Source: WLMZ01 sp043753895 (lineage in GTDB: Bacteria > Actinomycetota > Acidimicrobiia > Acidimicrobiales > Ilumatobacteraceae). From it: a stretch of DNA of 64,000 nucleotides. Below are positions 57,612-64,000 of the stretch, piece by piece; positions within the stretch are counted from its first letter, which is position 1; each line of letters starts with the position of its first letter. The notes beneath the pieces were generated by a model. The model ran no database searches and was not told the DNA's origin. It was given only the letters and a program-made list of their open reading frames with translations. Where the stretch lies: NCBI GenBank assembly GCA_043753895.1, contig JAYUWK010000053.1, forward strand, positions 1 to 64,000, in the 5' to 3' direction. The position numbers were made by a program, and so were the translations under genes.

Positions 57612-59060
57612 ATGAGTGCGCGTCCAACCGAGTCGCTACCGATTTCACTCTCGAACCTGTTGGCGCGCACGTCGAACCTCGGCTCGTTCACCGTCGTCGG
57701 CAACCGCGATGCAATCGTTACCGACTTGGCATTCGACTCTCGGCGGGTCACTCAGGGCTGCGTGTTCTTCTGCCTGCGTGGCACCACCAATGACGGGCAT
57801 GCGTTTGCTCAGGCGGCGGTCGGCGATGGCGCCGCGGTGATCGTGGTCGATCACCAACTGCCGCCGACGATCGGAGCGGTGACCCAACTGGTGGTCGACG
57901 ACACGCGCCGGGCGATGGCGTATCTGTCGAGTGCCTTCTTCGGCGATCCCAGCAGTGAACTCACGATCATCGGCATCACGGGTACGAATGGCAAGACCAC
58001 CACGGCCCACATGATCGCGTGCGCGCTCGACTCGCTCGGCTCGCCGACCGGCGTGATCGGGACACTCTCCGGAGCGCACACCACGCCAGAGTCGCCCGAG
58101 CTGCAACAGCGCCTCGCTGGGTTCGTGGAGCAGGGTTGCGCCTCTGTGGCCATGGAGGTTTCGTCGCACGCGCTGGCGCTTGATCGCGTGCTCGGCACCC
58201 GGTTTCGTGTTGGCGTGTTCACGAACCTCGGTCGGGATCATCTCGACCTGCATGGGACGCAAGAGCGATATTTCGCGGCGAAGGCACGATTGTTCGAATC
58301 TGATCTCACACAGCACGGAGTCGTCAACATCGATGACGTCCATGGCCGGCTGTTGGTGGATGCGGCGAGTATTCCAATGTCGACATTTTCCGCAACCGAC
58401 GCGACCGACATCGTCGTCCGCGCGTTCGAGCACGAATACACCTGGCGCGGTGAGTTCGTGCGTGTGGGCATCGGCGGGCATTTCAACGTGCTCAACAGCC
58501 TGGCCGCAGCCACGACCCTGGAGGTACTCGGTTACACGCCGTCGCAGATCGCGGCTGCTCTGGCAACCACCACGGCGGTGCCGGGGCGGTTCGAACCGGT
58601 CGATGCCGGCCAGGAGTTCGTGGTCATCGTCGACTACGCACATACGCCGGATGCATTGACCGAGGTGCTGTCGGCCGCGCGAGCCATCGCTGGGTCGAAC
58701 CGTGTCATTGCTGTGTTCGGATGCGGTGGCGATCGTGACCAGGAAAAGCGGCCGCTCATGGGTCTTGCGGGCGTGACGCACGCTGACAACATCATCGTGA
58801 CATCAGACAATCCCCGTTCTGAGGCACCATTGGACATCATCAATGACGTGATCCAGGGGGTGCCCGCCGACTACCGTGAAAAGGCTGTGGTGGAGCCAGG
58901 TCGTCTCGAAGCCATCACGGCCGCGCTCCAGGCCGCCGGCCCGGGCGACGTTGTGGTCATTGCTGGAAAAGGCCACGAAACCACTCAAGAGATTCGATCC
59001 ACGGTGTCGCCCTTTGATGATCGGGCCGTGGCACGAGCAGTGCTGGAGCGCATGTCGTGA
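57612..59060 (+). CDS. murE: UDP-MurNAc-L-Ala-D-Glu:meso-diaminopimelate ligase
   Basis: Adds the third residue of the peptidoglycan stem; 482 residues. It has the N-terminal uridine-binding domain, the ATP loop GITGTNGKTT (121-130), the carbamylated-lysine region (HLDLHGTQERYFAAK) and GCGGDRDQEKRPLMG. The motif D399-N-P-R402 indicates meso-diaminopimelate specificity, as opposed to lysine. ATG at 57612 starts 10 nt after ftsI. In most clusters murF follows; here mraY does, overlapping by GTGA. Confidence 0.94.
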   Translation: MSARPTESLPISLSNLLARTSNLGSFTVVGNRDAIVTDLAFDSRRVTQGCVFFCLRGTTNDGHAFAQAAVGDGAAVIVVDHQLPPTIGAVTQLVVDDTRRAMAYLSSAFFGDPSSELTIIGITGTNGKTTTAHMIACALDSLGSPTGVIGTLSGAHTTPESPELQQRLAGFVEQGCASVAMEVSSHALALDRVLGTRFRVGVFTNLGRDHLDLHGTQERYFAAKARLFESDLTQHGVVNIDDVHGRLLVDAASIPMSTFSATDATDIVVRAFEHEYTWRGEFVRVGIGGHFNVLNSLAAATTLEVLGYTPSQIAAALATTTAVPGRFEPVDAGQEFVVIVDYAHTPDALTEVLSAARAIAGSNRVIAVFGCGGDRDQEKRPLMGLAGVTHADNIIVTSDNPRSEAPLDIINDVIQGVPADYREKAVVEPGRLEAITAALQAAGPGDVVVIAGKGHETTQEIRSTVSPFDDRAVARAVLERMS

Positions 59061-60103
59061 TCGCCATTATGTTTGCAGGTGCAACTGCAATGGTCGTGTC
59101 CATGATCGGTACACGCTTCCTCATCACGTTCTTCCGATCTCGGGGCAAGGGACAGCCGATCCTCGGTAAAGAGGACCACGGACCCGAACACCACATGTTC
59201 AAAGCTGGCACGCCGACGATGGGCGGCATCGCGATCGTTGCGGCTGCCTTTGCGGGCTGGATGGTTGCTCATGTTCGCGACCTCGTCTTCTCCAACCAGG
59301 CAGAGATCGCATGGGCGGGCATCTTGGTGATGGCGGGAATTGGATTCCTCGACGACTACATCAAGGTGAAGAAGTTCCACAATCGCGGCATCTTCTGGAA
59401 GAAGAAGAGCTACATCACGCTCGGCCTCAGCATCCTGTTGGCATGGTGGCTGGTGGCGGCGACGAGCATCAGCGAGACGTTGTCGTTCACCCGCGCCGAT
59501 CTTCCCGACTGGCATCTGCCGTGGTACGTGTGGGTGCTCTGGGCTGGAACGATGATCTGGGCGACGAGCAACGCCGTCAACGTCACCGATGGCCTTGATG
59601 GTCTCGCTGCTGGCTCGGCGATGATCGGCTTTCTGGCGTTCACGATCATTGGCTACGTGGCACTGCGCTATCGCTCGATCTATTCCGAGGTGGTGAACCC
59701 GCTTGACCTCGCAGTGATGGCGGCGGCATTCGCCGGCGCGTGTGCGGGCTTTTTGTGGTTCAACGCAGCACCCGCGCGCATCTTCATGGGTGACGTGGGC
59801 GCATTGGCGCTCGGTACGGCGTTGTCGCTGTTGGCACTCACGCTCAACACGCACCTGCTCTTGTTGCTCATCTGCGGCATCAATGTGATGGAGGCCGGGT
59901 CGGTGGCGGTGCAGATGATCGTGTTCAAGGCCAGCGGCCGAAAGAAGCGTTTGTTCCGGATGTCGCCGATTCACCACCACTTCGAACTCGTCGGCTGGCC
60001 CGAGACCACGGTGATCATCCGTTTCTGGCTGATCGCAGGAATTTCGGTGGCCAGCGCCTTGGCGCTGTTCATCGCCGACTTCACCAAGCAGGTCAAGGGC
60101 TGA
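59057..60103 (+). CDS. mraY: Phospho-MurNAc-pentapeptide transferase
   Basis: Polytopic enzyme forming lipid I from UDP-MurNAc-pentapeptide and undecaprenyl phosphate; 348 residues, about ten helices. KAGTPTMGGIAIV, FLDDYIKVKK (catalytic Asp pair), NAVNVTDGLDGLAAG and RIFMGDVGALALG are present, ending PIHHHFELVGWPE, the family's conserved His cluster loop. The GTG start overlaps murE (GTGA), and its TGA overlaps murD (TGATG). Confidence 0.95.
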   Translation: MIAIMFAGATAMVVSMIGTRFLITFFRSRGKGQPILGKEDHGPEHHMFKAGTPTMGGIAIVAAAFAGWMVAHVRDLVFSNQAEIAWAGILVMAGIGFLDDYIKVKKFHNRGIFWKKKSYITLGLSILLAWWLVAATSISETLSFTRADLPDWHLPWYVWVLWAGTMIWATSNAVNVTDGLDGLAAGSAMIGFLAFTIIGYVALRYRSIYSEVVNPLDLAVMAAAFAGACAGFLWFNAAPARIFMGDVGALALGTALSLLALTLNTHLLLLLICGINVMEAGSVAVQMIVFKASGRKKRLFRMSPIHHHFELVGWPETTVIIRFWLIAGISVASALALFIADFTKQVKG

Positions 60104-61536
60104 TGCCCCGCGTCCTCGTGTACGGCGTAGCGATTGCCGGTCACGCGCTCATCCGCGGATTGGTCCACCGCGGATATCACGTGGTCGCCGCCGACGACGC
60201 TGTCACAAGCGACAAGACTCTGCTGACTGCGGAGTTCGGCGTCGACCTCATCGCCTCACCGGATGCGGAAACGATCGCCCGGCTGGTCGATGACTGCGAC
60301 TTCGTGGCGCCTGCACCTGGTGTGCCAGAGAGCCACGAAGTGGTAGCCGCTGCGTTGGCGAAGGGACGCCCGCTTCGCTCCGAGATCGATGTGGCCTACG
60401 AGTGGGAGCAGCAACGCTCCGGTGGTGCACGACCGATGCTCGCGATTACGGGAACCGACGGCAAGACGACGACCACGCTGCTGGCGACAGAAATGTTGCG
60501 CGCTGCCGGGTTGCGCGCGGTTGCCGCCGGCAACACCGAGGTCCCGCTCGTGGAAGCCATCGATGACGACAAGCTCGACGCGTTCGTCGTCGAGTGCTCG
60601 AGCTTTCGCCTGGCATGGACCACATGCTTTCGGGCTGAGGCTGCGGTGTGGCTGAACCTTGCGCCCGACCATCTCAACTGGCATCGCGACATGGCCAGCT
60701 ACGAGGCGGCCAAGGCACGCATCTGGGTGCATCAGCGCATCGATGATGTCGCGATCGGATTCGCCAGTGACCCCACGGTGATGCGTCAACTCGCTCACGC
60801 TCCCAGTCGCAAGGTCACGTTCGGCCTGCGCAGCGGTGACTATCACTGCGCCACCCTGCCCGGTGTCGGTGGCACGCTGATGGGGCCGAATGGTCCGCTC
60901 TGCGGCGTCTCGGAGATGCGTCGATCATTGCCGCACGACATCACCAACGCACTCGCCGCAGCCGCGCTCGTGCAGCAGAGCGGTCTTGCCGGAATCGCCG
61001 CGATTGCCAGTGCTGTACGAACCTTCGTCGGGCCTGCGCACCGCATCGAACCAGTCGGTGAGGCCGGCGGTGTTCGGTGGTACAACGATTCCAAGGCCAC
61101 GACCCCGCACGCTGCGCTCACGGCCATCAGAGCATTCGATTCCGTCGTGCTGATTGCGGGAGGTCGCAACAAGGGACTTGATCTGTCGCTCTTGGCAACC
61201 GAGCCGGGCCGCATGCGCGGTGTTGTGGCCATCGGCGAGGCGGCCGACGCGATTGCCGCAGCCTTCAACGACGTCTGCGCTGTGCGCCGCGCCGACACGA
61301 TGAGTGCAGCCGTCGACACAGCGGCCTCGATGGCACGCTCGGGCGACGCGGTCGTGTTGTCGCCGGCTTGCGCGAGCTTCGACTGGTATCCGGGTGGCGG
61401 GTATCCGGCTCGCGGCGATGACTTCCGCGCCTGTGTGCACCTATATCTCGGCGTCGTCAGTACCGCCCAGTCAGGCCACGATGCTTCTGAGCCCGAAACG
61501 TCTGCCCCCGGAAGACCTGAAGGAGTGATGCGATGA
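60103..61536 (+). CDS. murD: UDP-MurNAc-L-alanine:D-glutamate ligase
   Basis: Adds D-glutamate; 477 residues. It has the N-terminal Rossmann-like domain (VLVYGVAIAGHALIRGL), an ATP loop reading GTDGKTT where most Mur ligases have GTNGKT/S, LNLAPDHLNWH, and the C-terminal WYNDSKATTPHA and SPACASFDWYPG motifs. The Asp for Asn change in the P-loop is unusual but near-isosteric. It is coupled to mraY and ftsW (ATGA). The C-terminal 25 residues are an extra polar tail. Confidence 0.92.
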   Translation: MPRVLVYGVAIAGHALIRGLVHRGYHVVAADDAVTSDKTLLTAEFGVDLIASPDAETIARLVDDCDFVAPAPGVPESHEVVAAALAKGRPLRSEIDVAYEWEQQRSGGARPMLAITGTDGKTTTTLLATEMLRAAGLRAVAAGNTEVPLVEAIDDDKLDAFVVECSSFRLAWTTCFRAEAAVWLNLAPDHLNWHRDMASYEAAKARIWVHQRIDDVAIGFASDPTVMRQLAHAPSRKVTFGLRSGDYHCATLPGVGGTLMGPNGPLCGVSEMRRSLPHDITNALAAAALVQQSGLAGIAAIASAVRTFVGPAHRIEPVGEAGGVRWYNDSKATTPHAALTAIRAFDSVVLIAGGRNKGLDLSLLATEPGRMRGVVAIGEAADAIAAAFNDVCAVRRADTMSAAVDTAASMARSGDAVVLSPACASFDWYPGGGYPARGDDFRACVHLYLGVVSTAQSGHDASEPETSAPGRPEGVMR

Positions 61537-62729
61537 CCACGGCCACAACGCTCATCGGCGACCGTCGCCGTGAGGCCCTCGAGCGCATGTCAAGTCAGCG
61601 ACGTCACCCGAGTCGTCGGGCCGACACACGTCCCCTCGGCCCCCCTCCGACGGCGTTCTACGTGATTGCACTCGTCGTGACGGTGCTCATCATGCTCGGC
61701 CTGGTGATGGTGTTCTCCGCATCGGCGATCACGTCGTTCCATCGGGGCAACTCGCCGTGGCGAATCTTCAACCGGCAGTTGTTGTGGGCTGTGCTCGGTG
61801 GTGCAGCGCTGGTCACCACGGCACGCGTGCCATATCACCGGTGGCGTCGGTTCATCCCGTACATTCTTGGCGCTGCCGGCACGCTCATGCTGTTGCCGTT
61901 CATACCGGGACTCGGCGCGTCGGTGAACGACGCCAAGGCGTGGGTGTTCATCGGCCCCGTCGGATTTCAGCCGTCGGAGTTCCTCAAGCTCGCCGTATTG
62001 CTCTACTGCGCCGACCTGCTCGCACGACGGGAAAAGGAGATGTCGAATCTGCGCCGCACGATGTGGCCGGTGATGGCAGTGGCGGGCGTGGGCGTTGCGT
62101 TGTTCCTGGCCCAGGGTGACCTCGGCGGGGCGATCGTGCTGTCAGCGATCGTGTTCGCAGTCGCCTTCATTGCCGGGACGCCCATAGTGCCGATGTTCCT
62201 GATGACCGTAGGCGGTGTGCTCTCCACACTGGGGTTCGTCTTCACAAGCCAACGCCGTTACAACCGGTTCACGGCATTTCTCGACATCACCGGCAACAAG
62301 GACTACCTCAGCTATCAGGTGTATCAAGCGATGATCGGTATGGCCACCGGCGGCGTCAGCGGAACGGGCGTTGGCAGCGGACCCTCGAAGTGGGGTTATC
62401 TCCCATTGGCGCACAGCGACTTCATCTTTGCCGTGATCGGCGAGGAACTCGGTCTCGTCGGAGTCGTCGCGGTCATCGGCGGGTTCCTGTTGCTCACCTA
62501 CTTCGGTGTCCAGGTGGCGCTCGCTGCACGTGATCGGTTCGGCATGTTGCTTGCGGGAGGCATCATTGCGTGGCTCGCCGTGCAGGCGGTCATCAACGTC
62601 GGGGGAGTCAGCGGGTCCATGCCGGTGACCGGCTTGACGCTGCCGTTCGTGTCGTCGGGCGGGAGTTCACTGTTCGTATGCATGACTGCGGCAGGTCTCC
62701 TGCTCAACGTTGCACGTCACGTCAAGTAG
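61533..62729 (+). CDS. ftsW: Septal peptidoglycan polymerase FtsW (SEDS family)
   Basis: A 398-residue SEDS glycosyltransferase with a basic N-terminal tail of about 45 residues and ten membrane helices. VGFQPSEFLKLAVLLY, LAQGDLGGAIV, GSGPSKWGYLPLAHSDFIFAVIGEELG (in parts) and SGGSSLFVCMTAAGLLLNV are the FtsW/RodA hallmarks, including the catalytic-region Asp. It follows murD by ATGA and works with FtsI from the same operon. Start ATG at 61533. Confidence 0.93.
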   Translation: MTTATTLIGDRRREALERMSSQRRHPSRRADTRPLGPPPTAFYVIALVVTVLIMLGLVMVFSASAITSFHRGNSPWRIFNRQLLWAVLGGAALVTTARVPYHRWRRFIPYILGAAGTLMLLPFIPGLGASVNDAKAWVFIGPVGFQPSEFLKLAVLLYCADLLARREKEMSNLRRTMWPVMAVAGVGVALFLAQGDLGGAIVLSAIVFAVAFIAGTPIVPMFLMTVGGVLSTLGFVFTSQRRYNRFTAFLDITGNKDYLSYQVYQAMIGMATGGVSGTGVGSGPSKWGYLPLAHSDFIFAVIGEELGLVGVVAVIGGFLLLTYFGVQVALAARDRFGMLLAGGIIAWLAVQAVINVGGVSGSMPVTGLTLPFVSSGGSSLFVCMTAAGLLLNVARHVK

Positions 62730-62736
62730 CTCGCTG

Positions 62737-63849
62737 ATGCAGCACACCGCGTTTGCCGTGATCACCGGCGGCGGCACCTCCGGTCACGTGCTTCCCGCGC
62801 TGGCCATTGCCGACGGACTCGTCGCACAGGGCCATCGGCCCGATGAAATCGTGTACATCGGTGCCAAGCGTGGCATCGAGACGCGGTTAGTGCCGCCCAC
62901 TCCGTATCCACATCACTTTCTCGATGTGGTTGGTCTGCAACGTCGGCTCGCCCTGAGCAATCTGGCATTTCCGTTCAAGCTGCTCAGGGCCATCGTCGCC
63001 GCGAGTTCGCTGCTGCGCCGGCTGCGACCCGCCGTCGTGGTCTCCGTGGGTGGCTACGCCAGCTTTCCCGCGACGTTTGCAGCGCGACTTCGTCGCATTC
63101 CCATCGTGGTCGTCAGCTACGACCGCATTCCGGGTCTTGCCACCCGGGTCAGCGCGCGGTTTGCGACAGCCTGTGCCGTTGCGTTCGAGGGTTCGGCGCT
63201 GCGGCGCGCGCGCTTCACCGGCGCTCCGGTTCGGCGCGACCTCATCGTGCTTGATCGAGGCCGTGAACGTGGCGCTGCCCGATCTGTGCTGCAGCTGCCC
63301 GATGATCGTTTCGTCGTGGCGGTGTTCGGCGGTTCGCTCGGATCGAAGGTGCTCAACGAGGCCGTCGCAGGTATGGTCGAATTGCTCGTCGATAGGGTCG
63401 ATATCGCTGTGTGGCATGTGGTGGGTGACCGCTTTCTCGCCGGTGCTGCCAACGAACGTTCGGGCCAACAGGGCATCATGTACACCGTGATTGGCTACGA
63501 GGACCACATGGTGCAGGTGTACGCGGCAGCTGACCTGATGATCACCCGTGCCGGTGCGAGCACCATTGCCGAGCTTGCCACCGTGGGCATGCCGGCGGTA
63601 ATCGTGCCATGGGCGGGCTCTGCCGACGATCACCAAAGTGACAACGCGCGTATTCTCGGCTCGGTCGAGGCCGCCGTCGTGGTGCCAGAGTCGGAGCTGT
63701 CGGCGCGGGTCCTTGCTGACCTCGTCGTCGGCTACATCGGTGATCCATCCGCGCTCAGCGCGCTCGCTGCTGCTGCCTTTGCTGCGGGCGAGGCACACCG
63801 AAGCGGTCGGCTCACGACCCTGATCGAGAACACTGCGGAGGGCCGATGA
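62737..63849 (+). CDS. murG: UDP-GlcNAc:lipid I N-acetylglucosaminyltransferase
   Basis: GT28 enzyme forming lipid II, 370 residues. It has VITGGGTSGHVLPALAIAD (second Gly motif reads TSGH where TGGH is usual), VVSVGGYASFPATFAA, VAVFGGSLGSKVLNE and ITRAGASTIAEL with PWAGSADDHQSDNA in place of the typical PxxxAxxDHQxxNA. The membrane-side loop usually written HEQNxxPG reads SYDRIPG, losing the Gln-Asn pair. Start ATG at 62737. It is coupled to murC by ATGA. Confidence 0.9.
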   Translation: MQHTAFAVITGGGTSGHVLPALAIADGLVAQGHRPDEIVYIGAKRGIETRLVPPTPYPHHFLDVVGLQRRLALSNLAFPFKLLRAIVAASSLLRRLRPAVVVSVGGYASFPATFAARLRRIPIVVVSYDRIPGLATRVSARFATACAVAFEGSALRRARFTGAPVRRDLIVLDRGRERGAARSVLQLPDDRFVVAVFGGSLGSKVLNEAVAGMVELLVDRVDIAVWHVVGDRFLAGAANERSGQQGIMYTVIGYEDHMVQVYAAADLMITRAGASTIAELATVGMPAVIVPWAGSADDHQSDNARILGSVEAAVVVPESELSARVLADLVVGYIGDPSALSALAAAAFAAGEAHRSGRLTTLIENTAEGR

Positions 63850-64000
63850 GCGCGCCGACGGCACTCCCTGTCGCTGCGCAGGTTGCGCCGCCGGTGGCAC
63901 CCATCGACCTGCGCGATTCCAAACGGCTCCACGTGGTGGGCGTTGGCGGGCCCGGCATGAGCGCAATCGCAATCGTGCTTGCCGAAATGGGTCACCAGGT
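63846..64000 (+). CDS. murC: UDP-MurNAc:L-alanine ligase (5' part; runs off the window)
   Basis: Only the first 51 codons are present. After an extra Ala/Pro-rich leader of about 28 residues comes LHVVGVGGPGMSAIAIVLAEMG, given here as two parts (LHVVGVGGPGMS and AIAIVLAEMG), the uridine-binding glycine loop of MurC, where GIGGxGMS is typical. It overlaps the murG stop (ATGA). The catalytic parts lie beyond the window. Confidence 0.85.
   Translation, partial: MSAPTALPVAAQVAPPVAPIDLRDSKRLHVVGVGGPGMSAIAIVLAEMGHQ

Noticed and set aside
1..64000. tRNA or rRNA genes
   Set aside because: I looked for TpsiC-arm and ribosomal signatures by eye and saw none; a covariance search could still find one.

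Overview
This is a high-GC bacterial chromosome segment with very dense coding and many 1-4 nt start/stop overlaps (ATGA, GTGA). The gene content points to Actinomycetota: a WhiB-family regulator, an MtrA-MtrB-lipoprotein set, a DUF3040 protein, a mannosyltransferase resembling PimB', an F420-type LLM oxidoreductase, a UvrC-N/DnaQ fusion and an actinobacterial division-cell-wall (dcw) cluster. A deep lineage such as Acidimicrobiia is my guess, not something the sequence proves.

Layout. 1-6.9 kb: a tandem repeat, two leftward oxidoreductases, a class A penicillin-binding protein with a zinc-ribbon protein, a small membrane protein and a histidine phosphatase. 7.1-11.4 kb: an accessory stretch with two exported surface-type proteins (one Tat-like, one LPxTG), a broken ScyD/ScyE-like gene, a broken tyrosine recombinase and long gene-poor gaps. 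It ends at rnpB (RNase P RNA, minus strand). 11.9-13.6 kb: two coupled Tat-exported proteins with probable ferritin-like folds. 13.6-18.7 kb: a leftward, fully coupled glycerol-phosphate operon (GlpD, an alkyl-DHAP-synthase-like flavoprotein, a small membrane protein, an FGGY kinase). 18.8-21.7 kb: a Fur / rubrerythrin / CCG Fe-S protein / DUF3501 operon with a strong internal hairpin. 22.1-32.5 kb: whiB, trpD, thrB, the UvrC-like fusion, an NYN protein, a Cys-rich small protein, queG, a GT4 glycosyltransferase, an SRPBCC protein, a ROK kinase and pyrophosphatase. 32.6-37.7 kb: an aminotransferase, an ACT protein split by an in-frame TAG, a 14 x 14-bp tandem array, glpK and phosphofructokinase. 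37.7-41.7 kb: mtrA-mtrB-GerMN lipoprotein and an inositol-phosphatase-like gene. 41.7-44.8 kb: polyprenol-phosphate mannose synthase, a Nudix hydrolase coupled to dinB, and DUF3040. 44.9-49.3 kb: a MoxR-DUF58-transglutaminase operon. 49.4-53 kb: ROK kinase, acyl-CoA dehydrogenase, HNH nuclease, lipoate-ligase-like protein. 53.1-64 kb: the dcw cluster mraZ-rsmH-ftsL-ftsI-murE-mraY-murD-ftsW-murG-murC(partial), preceded by hairpins and an apparent MraZ operator over its promoter. murF is absent from its usual place.

Themes. Most of the window is core metabolism and envelope biogenesis. The less ordinary parts are short tandem repeats of 12-18 bp in six places, mostly at gene 3' ends; the ACT gene interrupted by an amber codon; the mobile-element scar against rnpB; and two operons of partly unknown purpose (the Fur/rubrerythrin/Fe-S/DUF3501 module and the GlpD/AGPS-like/FGGY module). 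I saw no tRNA or rRNA gene, intact insertion sequence or CRISPR array.
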